From Pseudomonas deceptionensis (GTDB lineage: Bacteria > Pseudomonadota > Gammaproteobacteria > Pseudomonadales > Pseudomonadaceae), in the NCBI RefSeq assembly GCF_900106095.1, contig NZ_FNUD01000002.1, forward strand, positions 4,175,501 to 4,239,500: DNA of 64,000 nt, given 5' to 3'. Under the pieces are notes generated by a model. That model was not told the DNA's origin. It searched no databases and saw only the letters and a list, made by a program, of their open reading frames with translations. The position numbers were made by a program, and so were the translations under genes. Shown piece by piece: positions 26,617-34,825 of the stretch (the stretch's first letter is position 1; each line of letters opens with the position of its first letter).

Positions 26617-26631
26617 GTCAATATGCTTGAC
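26617..26631. promoter_or_regulatory. Candidate MarR operator 2
   Basis: GTCAA-N5-TTGAC palindrome covering the marR start codon at 26623, so binding would block marR expression. Centre-to-centre distance from the first site is 42 bp, about four helical turns. Confidence 0.6.
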
Positions 26632-27063
26632 CTTAAAAATCCGACCACTCAGCGCGCCGCCATGGAAGCCTTCTTCTTTGGCTATCAAGCATTTACCGCC
26701 AAAGCGGACGAAATGCTGGCCCGTCGCGGGCTGAGCCGGGTGCATCAGCGCATTGTTTTTTTTATCGCCCACCACCCCGGTGTGAGCGTCAAGGAACTGC
26801 TGACGCTGCTGGGCGTTAGCAAACAGGCACTCAACACGCCTTTGCGCCAATTGATCGAAATGAACCTGGTGCGCAGCGTCGCCCCCGAGACCGACAAGCG
26901 CAAACGCCTGCTGGAGCTGACCGCTGACGGCGTTGCCTTCGAAAAAAACCTGCGCCGCGAGCAGGTCAAATTGCTGCAGCGAGTGTTTGCCCAGGCTGGC
27001 GAAACGGCAGTCGATGGCTGGCTGGCAATCAACCAGGCGTTGGGCCAAAGCCGCCAGCCCTAG
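26623..27063 (+). CDS. MarR-family transcriptional regulator
   Basis: 146 residues. The winged-helix core is present: HQRIVFFIAHHPGVSVKELLTLLGVSKQALNTPLRQLIEMNLVRSVAPETDKRKRLLELTADG, where the last part is the wing. Divergent from the aminotransferase, with two identical half-site palindromes in between. It probably represses itself and the aminotransferase-GST pair. Ligand unknown; an amino-acid-derived compound is a fair guess. Confidence 0.92.
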   Translation: MLDLKNPTTQRAAMEAFFFGYQAFTAKADEMLARRGLSRVHQRIVFFIAHHPGVSVKELLTLLGVSKQALNTPLRQLIEMNLVRSVAPETDKRKRLLELTADGVAFEKNLRREQVKLLQRVFAQAGETAVDGWLAINQALGQSRQP

Positions 27064-27076
27064 CATCCCCCCTGTC

Positions 27077-27142
27077 TGTGGGAGCGAGCCCGCTCGCGAT
27101 TGCATCACCGCAGCTACATTCGCGAGCAGGCTCGCTCCCACC
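27077..27142. repeat. REP pair, family A
   Basis: TGTGGGAGCGAGCCCGCTCG in one direction, then its inverse (TTCGCGAGCAGGCTCGCTCC) after a 20-base spacer. Palindromic REP pair after the marR stop. The same family is seen at seven places in this window. Confidence 0.88.
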
Positions 27143-27199
27143 TTAAAGACCTCATCCATCCTGCATTTCGTCTACAACCTTGAAAACATTAATTGCTTT

Positions 27200-27213
27200 T
27201 TTTGTATACAAAA
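27200..27213. promoter_or_regulatory. TTGTATACAA-type operator
   Basis: TTTTGTATACAAAA, a perfect 14-bp palindrome 103 bp before the purine permease start. It shares the TTGTATACAA core with four sites in the purine and glyoxylate genes downstream. This core is the form expected for GntR/FadR-type regulators. Confidence 0.65.
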
Positions 27214-27315
27214 GCATAATTCAGCCCATGCGCGAGTTTCTGACCCCAAGGTCAGAAAACAGCATCACCGTCTCCACCAGCGCCCTTAAAAACAATAAAA
27301 GCCTGAGGAATTACC

Positions 27316-28665
27316 GTGGACAGCCAAAAGTCTGAAACACCCGCACTGGATCTTGCACCGCCCGCCACACGGGGCTTGCTGGAACGCCTGTTCAAACTGT
27401 CGCTGCATGGCACCACGGTCAAAACCGAACTGATCGCCGGGCTGACCACCTTTATCACCATGGCCTACATCATTTTCGTCAACCCCAACATCATGGCCGA
27501 TGCAGGGATCAATCATGGCGCCGCTTTTGTGGCGACCTGCATCGCCGCTGCGCTTGGCAGCCTGCTGATGGGGCTCTACGCTAACTGGCCAGTAGGACTG
27601 GCGCCAGGCATGGGCCTGAATGCGTTTTTCACCTACACCGTGGTCGGCACCATGGGCTACAGCTGGGAAACGGCACTGGGCGCGGTTTTTGTCTCCGGCG
27701 TGCTGTTCCTGATTCTGACTCTGTCACGGGTGCGCGAATGGCTGCTCAACAGCATCCCCGCCAGCCTGCGTTATGCCATGGGTGCCGGGGTCGGCTTGTT
27801 TCTGGGGATCATCGGCCTGAAAACCTCGGGCATCATCGTCGACAGCCCGGCAACCCTGATCAAGCTCGGCTCGCTGCGTGACCCCGCCCCGCTGCTGGCT
27901 GCCGTGTGCTTTTTGCTGATTGCGATCCTCAGCTATCACCGGGTGTTCGGCGCGATCCTGATCAGCATCATCGCCGTCACCCTGGCCGGCTGGGGCCTGG
28001 ACCTGGTGCACTACAACGGCATCATGTCCGCACCGCCGAGCCTGGCTCCGACCTGGATGGCCATGGACCTCAAAGGTGTCTTCAATATCAGCATGATCAG
28101 CGTGGTATTGGCCTTCCTGTTTGTCCACATGTTCGACACGGCCGGCACCTTGATGGGTGTGGCCCAGCGCGCCGGGCTGGTCAAGGCCGACGGCAAGATC
28201 GAAAACCTGTCACGGGCACTCAAGGCGGACAGTGCCTCCAGCGTGTTCGGTGCCGTGGTCGGCGTACCGCCTGTCACCAGCTACGTTGAAAGCGCCGCGG
28301 GCGTGGCAGCGGGCGGACGAACCGGGCTTACCGCTGTGACCGTGGGCGTGTTATTTGTCGCCGCCATGTTCTTTGCCCCCCTGGCTGGCATGATCCCCGC
28401 TTACGCCACTGCAGGCGCACTGATTTACGTCGCGATGCTGATGATGGGCGGCATGCAGCACATCAACTGGGACGAACCCACCGACTGCATCCCGGCAATA
28501 GTGACCATGATCATGATGCCGCTGACCTTCTCGGTGGCGGACGGGATTGCCCTGGGCTTTATCAGTTACGTGGCCCTCAAGGCGGGCACCGGCAAGTACC
28601 GCGAAATTTCCGTCAGCTTGTGGGTGCTCTGCGCTATTTTCATCGCCAAGTTTATTTATCTGTAA
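27316..28665 (+). CDS. AzgA-type purine permease
   Basis: 449 residues, about 13 membrane helices. Family signatures: LIAGLTTFITMAYIIFVNPNIM, GLAPGMGLNAFFTYTVV, and VVGVPPVTSYVESAAGVAAGGRTG. This is the AzgA/PbuG group (adenine, guanine, hypoxanthine). GTG start at 27316 with GAGGAA before it. The operator at 27200 ties it to the urate and glyoxylate genes. An NCS2 permease of a different type lies at 34826. Confidence 0.92.
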   Translation: MDSQKSETPALDLAPPATRGLLERLFKLSLHGTTVKTELIAGLTTFITMAYIIFVNPNIMADAGINHGAAFVATCIAAALGSLLMGLYANWPVGLAPGMGLNAFFTYTVVGTMGYSWETALGAVFVSGVLFLILTLSRVREWLLNSIPASLRYAMGAGVGLFLGIIGLKTSGIIVDSPATLIKLGSLRDPAPLLAAVCFLLIAILSYHRVFGAILISIIAVTLAGWGLDLVHYNGIMSAPPSLAPTWMAMDLKGVFNISMISVVLAFLFVHMFDTAGTLMGVAQRAGLVKADGKIENLSRALKADSASSVFGAVVGVPPVTSYVESAAGVAAGGRTGLTAVTVGVLFVAAMFFAPLAGMIPAYATAGALIYVAMLMMGGMQHINWDEPTDCIPAIVTMIMMPLTFSVADGIALGFISYVALKAGTGKYREISVSLWVLCAIFIAKFIYL

Positions 28666-28683
28666 ACAGGGCGGTATCAACCG

Positions 28684-28709
28684 GCCCCGCCCATAGTGCG
28701 GGGCGTTTT
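28684..28709 (+). terminator. Terminator after AzgA-type permease
   Basis: GCCCCGC, 7-base loop, GCGGGGC, then GTTTTG. It stands before the LysE gene. Confidence 0.75.
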
Positions 28710-28727
28710 GTTGCATGGGAGGAAGTG

Positions 28728-29354
28728 ATGAGTCTGGAAACCTGGCTGCTGTTCAGCAGCGCGGCATTGGTGGTAATCCTGATTCCGGGGCCACTGTCGT
28801 TATTGATGATCAGCAACAGTTTGAACTACGGTTTGCGCCGCTCGTACCCTGCCTTTCTGGGCGGTGTTTTTGCATCGATCTGCCTGCTCAGCGCTTCGGC
28901 CCTGGGTTTGGGGGCCTTGTTGCTGGCCTCGGAAAAACTCTTCAGCGCCCTGAAAATAGTCGGTGCGCTGTATCTGTTTTACCTCGCCTGGCAAAGCTGG
29001 AAGCAATCGCGCCAGCCGGCCACCGCAGTCAATGTGCCCCAGGCTGCACCCATACCGCGCTTCAGTGCCCTGTTTGGGCGCGCGTTTGTACTGGGCGCCA
29101 GCAATCCAAAAGACATTCTGTTCTTTGCCGCCTTCCTGCCGCAGTTTCTCAACCCCAACTTGCCCTTCCTCAACCAGTTGCTCGTGATGATCGCGACCTG
29201 GACCGTGCTCGACCTGATGTGCAAGCTGGCCTACGGCCTTGGCGCCCATGGCGCGGCGGGCTATCTGCGCAGCGGCAAGGGCCAGAGCTGGTTTAACCGC
29301 GTCAGCGCCGGATTGTTTGGTGTAGCGGGAACGGCGTCGTTGTTGAGTCGGTAA
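28728..29354 (+). CDS. LysE/RhtB-family exporter
   Basis: 208 residues, six helices, with the family's conserved PGP motif in VVILIPGPLSLLMISNSLNYGLRRS and the second-half signature GASNPKDILFFAAFLPQF. LysE/RhtB members export amino acids or their analogues; the substrate is not shown. GGGAGGAA precedes the ATG. A terminator separates it from the permease, so it is probably independent. REP of family B follows. Confidence 0.9.
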   Translation: MSLETWLLFSSAALVVILIPGPLSLLMISNSLNYGLRRSYPAFLGGVFASICLLSASALGLGALLLASEKLFSALKIVGALYLFYLAWQSWKQSRQPATAVNVPQAAPIPRFSALFGRAFVLGASNPKDILFFAAFLPQFLNPNLPFLNQLLVMIATWTVLDLMCKLAYGLGAHGAAGYLRSGKGQSWFNRVSAGLFGVAGTASLLSR

Positions 29355-29362
29355 CCAACCCT

Positions 29363-29460
29363 GTAGCCGCTGCCGAAGGCTGCGATAAGGGCCGCAGGAC
29401 CTTCGTTTTGAAACAAGCGAGCCCTTCGGGCTCGATTGCAGCCTTGGGCAGCGGCTACAA
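29363..29460. repeat. REP pair, family B
   Basis: TGTAGCCGCTGCCGAAGGCT at one end and GGGCAGCGGCTACA at the other, with a further hairpin (AGCCCTTCGGGCT) inside. Second REP family of the window; five copies are seen. Confidence 0.85.
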
Positions 29461-29490
29461 AGTTCGACCTCAAATTGCGGACAAAAAAAA

Positions 29491-29509
29491 GCCCGCAGTG
29501 TGAGCGGGC
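29491..29509 (-). terminator. Terminator after uraH
   Basis: GCCCGC, a 7-base loop and GCGGGC, followed on the minus strand by eight T's; 30 bases beyond the uraH stop. Confidence 0.88.
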
Positions 29510-29538
29510 AAATAACCACATGCGCAGATCGTGAATCT

Positions 29539-29892
29539 CTAGCTCCCGCGATAAGTCGAGTAGCTGTAAGGCGAAATCAATAGCGGGACATGGTAGTGAT
29601 CCTGCTCGGCACTGATGCCGAAACGCAGTACCACCACATCCAGAAAAGCCGGCTGCGGCAACTGCACACCCCGTGCGCGGTAGTAATCACCGGCACTGAA
29701 CTGCAACTGATAAACCCCCGAACGGTAGGTATCACCCTCCAGCAGCGGCGCGTCGCAACGGCCATCGCTGTTGGTCAGTGCCGACGCCACCAACTCCAGC
29801 TGTGAACCTTCAACCCGATACAGCTCGACCTTGATCGAGCTGCCCGGGCAGCCGTGTGCGGCATCCAAAACGTGTGTAGTCAAACGTCCCAT
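29539..29892 (-). CDS. uraH: 5-Hydroxyisourate hydrolase
   Basis: 117 residues, transthyretin-like. It opens with MGRLTTHVLDAAHGCPGS and ends with the signature YRGS tetrapeptide; TYRSGVYQLQF and AEQDHYHVPLLISP supply the other active-site residues. It hydrolyses 5-hydroxyisourate, the product of PuuD, to OHCU. It faces away from the rest of the pathway, divergent from puuE, with candidate operators in between. Confidence 0.96.
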   Translation of the reverse strand: MGRLTTHVLDAAHGCPGSSIKVELYRVEGSQLELVASALTNSDGRCDAPLLEGDTYRSGVYQLQFSAGDYYRARGVQLPQPAFLDVVVLRFGISAEQDHYHVPLLISPYSYSTYRGS

Positions 29893-29992
29893 TGATTCTG
29901 CGACCTCCCCGAACCGGTGAATAAAACGGTTGCTGAACTCGTTTGGCGCACCAAAAAGCCCAGCGAAGCAAGATTAATACACTTATTAAAAA

Positions 29993-30006
29993 AATTGTAC
30001 ACAATT
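29993..30006. promoter_or_regulatory. TTGTATACAA-type operator, imperfect
   Basis: AATTGTACACAATT: the outer TTGTnnACAA bases are kept, the centre differs (AC instead of AT at one base). About 100 bp before uraH, in the uraH-puuE gap, and 190 bp from the perfect site at 30189. Confidence 0.5.
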
Positions 30007-30188
30007 AAAAGCGCCCTCGAAGCGACCCCGCGCGCCCTGCGGCCCAGACACTAGATCCCGTCAATACCGCAGCCCATAGCGACTTTATATTCATAACCTG
30101 ACCAATCAGGCAAGTTTTTTGCAAGTACTATTCCAGCGCAAAGCATGGTAGAAATAGACGAAATCAGGGTTACAAATGCTTTGCAAAG

Positions 30189-30198
30189 TTGTATACAA
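30189..30198. promoter_or_regulatory. TTGTATACAA operator before puuE
   Basis: Perfect 10-bp palindrome, 68 bp before the puuE GTG. Same sequence as the sites at 43248 and 43388. Confidence 0.7.
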
Positions 30199-30265
30199 TC
30201 AGGCCATCGCAGTGACGCCAGGTCTGGCCAATCGACTGTTAACACGAACAATAAGGAAGACTGTA

Positions 30266-31195
30266 GTGAGCGCTGACTACCCACGCGACCTGATTGGTTA
30301 CGGTCCCAACCCTCCGCACCCCCATTGGCCGGACAACGCCCGTATCGCCCTGTCTTTCGTACTCAACTACGAGGAAGGCGGCGAGCGCAACATCCTGCAC
30401 GGTGACAACGAGTCTGAAGCCTTCCTGTCGGAAATGGTTTCCGCGCAGCCGCTACAAGGCGAGCGCAACATGAGCATGGAGTCCCTTTACGAATACGGTA
30501 GCCGCGCAGGCGTGTGGCGCGTGCTCAAGCTGTTCCGCGAATTCGATATCCCGCTGACGGTGTTTGCCGTAGCGATGGCCGCCCAGCGCCATCCGGATGT
30601 CATCCGCGCCATGGTCGCGGCCGGGCATGAGATTTGCAGCCACGGCTATCGCTGGATCGACTATCAGTACATGGATGAAGCCCTTGAGCGTGAACATATG
30701 CTCGAAGCGATCCGCATCCTCACCGAAATCAGCGGCGAACGCCCGCTGGGCTGGTACACCGGCCGCACCGGCCCCAATACCCGGCGGCTGGTGATGGAAG
30801 AAGGCGGCTTTTTGTATGACTCGGACACTTATGACGACGACCTGCCCTACTGGGAACCGAACAACCCCACCGGCAAACCGCACCTGGTGATCCCTTACAC
30901 CCTGGACACCAATGACATGCGCTTCACCCAGGTACAGGGCTTCAACACCGGTGAGCAGTTTTTCCAGTACCTCAAGGATGCGTTCGATGTGCTGTACGCC
31001 GAAGGTGCAGAGTCACCGAAAATGCTATCCATCGGCCTGCATTGCCGCCTCATTGGCCGCCCTGCGCGTCTCGCCGCCCTCAAGCGCTTTATTGAATACG
31101 CCAAGAGCCACGAGCAGGTCTGGTTCACCCGCCGCGTGGACATCGCCCGTCACTGGCACGCCACCCACCCTTATGTTGCAGAGACTGCCAAATGA
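30266..31195 (+). CDS. puuE: Allantoinase (polysaccharide deacetylase fold)
   Basis: 309 residues. The PuuE-type fold: LSFVLNYEEGGERNILHGDNESEAFL near the start, FGAVA-like strand VFAVAMAAQRHPDVIRAMVAAGHEICSHGYRWIDY, and WYTGRTGPNTRRLVMEEGGF. This is the metal-independent allantoinase of Pseudomonas that hydrolyses (S)-allantoin to allantoate. The start is a GTG at 30266 with AAGGAAG upstream; earlier in-frame codons have no site. Overlaps uraD by four bases. Confidence 0.95.
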   Translation: MSADYPRDLIGYGPNPPHPHWPDNARIALSFVLNYEEGGERNILHGDNESEAFLSEMVSAQPLQGERNMSMESLYEYGSRAGVWRVLKLFREFDIPLTVFAVAMAAQRHPDVIRAMVAAGHEICSHGYRWIDYQYMDEALEREHMLEAIRILTEISGERPLGWYTGRTGPNTRRLVMEEGGFLYDSDTYDDDLPYWEPNNPTGKPHLVIPYTLDTNDMRFTQVQGFNTGEQFFQYLKDAFDVLYAEGAESPKMLSIGLHCRLIGRPARLAALKRFIEYAKSHEQVWFTRRVDIARHWHATHPYVAETAK

Positions 31196-31707
31196 GCACC
31201 TTCAAGACCCTCAAGCCTTCAACCCTGAGTCGTGAAGCATTCGTGGCGGCCTTTGCCGATATTTACGAACACTCGCCCTGGGTTGCCGAAAAAGCCTTCG
31301 ACCTGGGCCTGGACAGCAGCGTCGACACCATCGAGACCCTGCACCAGCGCATGAGTGACATTTTGTTGAGCGCCGATCACGCCAGCCAGCTGGCCTTGAT
31401 CAACGCTCACCCGGACCTGGCGGGCAAAGCAGCCGTTCAGGGCCAACTGACCGAAGCCAGCACCCATGAACAGGCTGGCGCCGGTATTCACCAATGCACG
31501 GCCGAAGAGTTCCAACGCTTCACCGAGCTGAACGACGCCTACAAAGCCAAGTTCAAGTTTCCCTTCATCATGGCGGTAAAAGGCAGCGACCGGCACCAGA
31601 TCCTCGCCGCGTTCGAGACACGCATCCACAACCCGGCAGACGTCGAGTTCAAATGCGCGTTGGCAGAAATCAACAAAATTGCCCTGTTCCGATTGCTCCA
31701 GCTCTAA
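31192..31707 (+). CDS. uraD: OHCU decarboxylase
   Basis: 171 residues, all helical. The catalytic histidine is H73 in INAHPDLAGKAA; EFQRFTELNDAYKAKFKFPFIMAVKG is the family's central block. It decarboxylates 2-oxo-4-hydroxy-4-carboxy-5-ureidoimidazoline to (S)-allantoin. Overlaps puuE (ATGA) and lies 61 bases before alc. Confidence 0.96.
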   Translation: MSTFKTLKPSTLSREAFVAAFADIYEHSPWVAEKAFDLGLDSSVDTIETLHQRMSDILLSADHASQLALINAHPDLAGKAAVQGQLTEASTHEQAGAGIHQCTAEEFQRFTELNDAYKAKFKFPFIMAVKGSDRHQILAAFETRIHNPADVEFKCALAEINKIALFRLLQL

Positions 31708-31768
31708 GCCGAACCGGCACCTGCCGATGACGCATCTCCAGCCACTTAATTAAAGGCAGACAAGAAGA

Positions 31769-32764
31769 ATGAAAGCTTACGCCGTACCTTTCGAGAAGTT
31801 CGTCAACCTGGCCGATGCCCGCCTGGGCACCAAAATCGTTTCGGTAACCGATGACTGGTTCGCCGACGCCAACCGCATGTTCCAGCCGACCCCGGCCGTA
31901 TGGAAGGAGGGCGTTTTCGATGACAACGGCAAGTGGATGGACGGCTGGGAGTCCCGCCGCAAGCGCTTTGAAGGTTATGACAGTGCCGTCATCCGTCTTG
32001 GCGTTCCAGGCTCGATCAAGGGTGTGGACATCGACACTTCATTCTTCACCGGCAACTTTCCGCCGTCTGCCTCCCTTGAGGCCTGTTTCCTGGCCTCGGG
32101 CGAACCAACCGAAGACACTCATTGGGTAGAAGTGCTGTCGGCTGTCGAGCTGCAAGGCAACAGCCATCACTACCACGAGATCAGCAATGATCAGGCGTTC
32201 AGCCACTTGCGCTTCAACATCTACCCGGACGGTGGTGTAGCACGCCTGCGCGTGTACGGCGTGCCGTTCCGCGACTGGTCGACAGTGGGCGACAACGAAC
32301 AGGTCGACCTGGCTGCAGCCCTTAACGGTGGCCGCGCCCTCGCCTGCTCCGACGAACACTTCGGGCGCATGAGCAACATCCTCAACCCGGGCCGTGGCAT
32401 CAACATGGGCGACGGCTGGGAAACTGCACGCCGTCGTACGCCGGGCAATGACTGGGTCATCGTCGCGCTGGGCCATGCGGGCGAGATCGAAAAAATCATC
32501 GTCGACACCTTGCACTTCAAAGGCAACTACCCGGACACCTGCTCGATTCAGGGCGCGTTCGTCAAAGGCGGCACCGACAGCCAGATCGAAACCCAGTCGT
32601 TGTTCTGGCGCGAACTGCTGCCGAGCCAAAAACTTGAAATGCACGCCGAGCACAGCTTCAGTGAGCAGATCAAAGCCCTGGGCCCGATCACCCACATCCG
32701 CCTCAACCTGTTCCCGGACGGCGGTATAAGCCGCCTGCGCATTTTGGGGAAAGTAGCGAAGTAA
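31769..32764 (+). CDS. alc: Allantoicase
   Basis: 331 residues, two repeated beta-jelly-roll halves (each about 150 residues, visible from [16 protein letters not shown] and [16 protein letters not shown]). [17 protein letters not shown] and the mirrored [22 protein letters not shown] match allantoicase. It splits allantoate into urea and ureidoglycolate. Follows uraD, precedes allA with a family B REP between. Confidence 0.95.
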   Translation: MKAYAVPFEKFVNLADARLGTKIVSVTDDWFADANRMFQPTPAVWKEGVFDDNGKWMDGWESRRKRFEGYDSAVIRLGVPGSIKGVDIDTSFFTGNFPPSASLEACFLASGEPTEDTHWVEVLSAVELQGNSHHYHEISNDQAFSHLRFNIYPDGGVARLRVYGVPFRDWSTVGDNEQVDLAAALNGGRALACSDEHFGRMSNILNPGRGINMGDGWETARRRTPGNDWVIVALGHAGEIEKIIVDTLHFKGNYPDTCSIQGAFVKGGTDSQIETQSLFWRELLPSQKLEMHAEHSFSEQIKALGPITHIRLNLFPDGGISRLRILGKVAK

Positions 32765-32773
32765 TGCTGAGCC

Positions 32774-32852
32774 TGTAGCCGCTGCCGCAGGCTGCGACAA
32801 GACCCGAAGGGTCTTGCTTTACGGTCTATCGCAACCTCCCGCAGCGCCTACA
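32774..32852. repeat. REP, family B, degenerate, inside the operon
   Basis: TGTAGCCGCTGCCGCAGGCT at the left, GCAGCGCCTACA at the right, and a hairpin AAGACCC-GAA-GGGTCTT inside. It lies in the 133-base gap between alc and allA, so it is transcribed and could affect mRNA stability. Confidence 0.7.
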
Positions 32853-32897
32853 AAAGCAAAACGTTTACCTGACAAAAACCAGAAAAAGAAGACCACC

Positions 32898-33401
32898 ATG
32901 CGCACATTGATGATTGAACCGCTGACCAAAGAAGCCTTCGCCCCTTTCGGTGACGTAATCGAAACCGATGGCAGCGACCACTTCATGATCAATAACGGTT
33001 CGACCATGCGCTTTCATCGTCTGGCCGAGGTCGAAACGGCTACGCCAGAAGACAAGGCGATCATCAGCATTTTCCGCGCCGAAGCGCAGGACATGCCGTT
33101 TACCGTACGCATGCTGGAGCGCCATCCGCTGGGCAGCCAGGCTTTTATCCCGCTGCTCGGCAACCCCTTTCTGATCGTGGTCGCGCCCGTTGGCGATGAA
33201 CCTGTATCAGGCTTGGTCCGAGCCTTTGTCAGTAATGGCAGGCAGGGCATTAATTACCATCGCGGCGTTTGGCACCATCCGGTGCTGACGATCGAAAAGC
33301 GGGATGACTTCCTGGTGGTTGATCGCAGTGGCACAGGCAATAACTGCGATGAGCATTTCTTTAAAGAGGATGAGTTGTTGATCCTCGCCCCCCACCAATA
33401 A
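32898..33401 (+). CDS. allA: Ureidoglycolate lyase
   Basis: 167 residues, cupin fold. LTKEAFAPFGDVIETDG, MLERHPLGSQAFIPL and NYHRGVWHHPVLT match AllA, with the histidines of the last two as the likely metal or substrate residues. It splits ureidoglycolate into glyoxylate and urea. Follows alc; 49 bases before puuD. Confidence 0.93.
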   Translation: MRTLMIEPLTKEAFAPFGDVIETDGSDHFMINNGSTMRFHRLAEVETATPEDKAIISIFRAEAQDMPFTVRMLERHPLGSQAFIPLLGNPFLIVVAPVGDEPVSGLVRAFVSNGRQGINYHRGVWHHPVLTIEKRDDFLVVDRSGTGNNCDEHFFKEDELLILAPHQ

Positions 33402-33450
33402 GAGAAGGCCTGATGACCCACGCAAGGGTGACAGGCAAGAGGTAAAGACT

Positions 33451-34740
33451 GTGGAAGCACATCTAATGGAATGGCTGAATCTGAGCGTGCGCTGGATTCA
33501 TATGATCACCGGCGTGGCCTGGATTGGCGCCTCGTTTTACTTTGTCTGGCTTGAAAACAACCTGAACCGGAGCAACCCCAAAGAAGGGCTGGCCGGGGAT
33601 TTGTGGGCCATTCACGGCGGCGGCATTTACCACCTCGAAAAATACAAGCTGGCCCCACCGACCATGCCGGACAACCTGCACTGGTTCAAATGGGAAGCCT
33701 ACTTCACCTGGATGTCAGGCATTGCCTTGCTGTGTCTGGTGTTCTACTTCAACCCCGCGCTGTACCTGATTGCTCCAGGCTCCAGCATGAGCGGTCCCGA
33801 AGCAGTTGCCATCGGTATCGGCTCGCTGATTGCCGGCTGGTTCATTTACGACTTTCTCTGCGACTCCGCCCTGGGCAAACGCCCGGCGTTGCTCGGTTTC
33901 GTCCTGTTTGTGTTGCTGGTTGCGGCAGCCTTCGGCCTGAGCAAAGTGTTCAGCGGCCGTGGTGCGTACCTGCATGTGGGCGCCATCATCGGCACCATCA
34001 TGGTGGGTAACGTGTTCCGCACCATCATGCCCGCCCAGCGCGCACTGGTCGCCGCGATCAAGGAAGGCCGCAGCCCCGACCCGGCGCTGCCGGCCAAAGG
34101 CCTGTTGCGTTCACGCCACAACAACTACTTCACCTTGCCGGTGCTGTTCATCATGATCAGCAACCACTTCCCGAGCACTTATGGCAGCCAGTACAACTGG
34201 TTGATCCTGGCCGGGATTGCGGTGCTGGCCGTGTTGGTTCGTCACTACTTCAACACTCGCCACAACAGCCATAAATTTGCCTGGACCCTGCCCGTCGCGG
34301 CACTGGGCATGATTTGCCTGGCTTACGTCACAGGCCCAAAACCTGCGCCAACCGCCCCTGAAGTGGCCAAAGTGATCAAGTACCAGCCGCTTCCGGAAAC
34401 CGCTATGGGCGGCGTCAAAGCCGCGGATGCCCCGCCGCCTGCACCGGCACCTGCTGCCCCCGCAGCGCCAGTGGCCAGCGTTGACTTCGAAAAAGTCCAT
34501 GTGGTGATCCAGGAGCGTTGCACGGTTTGTCATTCCGCCACCCCCACCAGCCCCCTGTTCAGTGCGGCCCCGGCAGGCGTGATGTTCGACACCGCGCAAC
34601 AGATCAAGCTCATGGCCCCGCGCATCCAGGCCCAGGCCATCTCCAGTCCGATAATGCCGCTGGGGAACATCACACAGATGACCCAACAGGAACGCGACCT
34701 GGTCGGCGCCTGGATCAGTGCAGGAGCCCAGACCAACTGA
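33451..34740 (+). CDS. puuD: Urate hydroxylase PuuD with cytochrome c domain
   Basis: 429 residues. Eight or so membrane helices form the PuuD/YjcC-like domain (MEWLNLSVRWIHMITGVAWIGASFYFVWLENNLNR), then a Pro/Ala linker (residues about 315-340) and a c-type haem domain with C357-x2-C360-H361. It oxidises urate to 5-hydroxyisourate and passes electrons to the respiratory chain, so it depends on the ccm genes at the far end of the window. GTG start with AGAGGTAAAG upstream. Confidence 0.93.
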   Translation: MEAHLMEWLNLSVRWIHMITGVAWIGASFYFVWLENNLNRSNPKEGLAGDLWAIHGGGIYHLEKYKLAPPTMPDNLHWFKWEAYFTWMSGIALLCLVFYFNPALYLIAPGSSMSGPEAVAIGIGSLIAGWFIYDFLCDSALGKRPALLGFVLFVLLVAAAFGLSKVFSGRGAYLHVGAIIGTIMVGNVFRTIMPAQRALVAAIKEGRSPDPALPAKGLLRSRHNNYFTLPVLFIMISNHFPSTYGSQYNWLILAGIAVLAVLVRHYFNTRHNSHKFAWTLPVAALGMICLAYVTGPKPAPTAPEVAKVIKYQPLPETAMGGVKAADAPPPAPAPAAPAAPVASVDFEKVHVVIQERCTVCHSATPTSPLFSAAPAGVMFDTAQQIKLMAPRIQAQAISSPIMPLGNITQMTQQERDLVGAWISAGAQTN

Positions 34741-34751
34741 CGCACGCGCTA

Positions 34752-34778
34752 TGCGGTCGCAGCCTGGCTGCGACCGCA
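34752..34778 (+). promoter_or_regulatory. 11-bp hairpin between puuD and the urate permease gene
   Basis: TGCGGTCGCAG, a 5-base loop and CTGCGACCGCA. There is no T-run after it, so it is more likely an mRNA-processing or attenuating stem than a terminator. Confidence 0.55.
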
Positions 34779-34825
34779 GGAACACACCACTAGCTCACAA
34801 CAATAAAAAATGACCGAGGTGTTGC

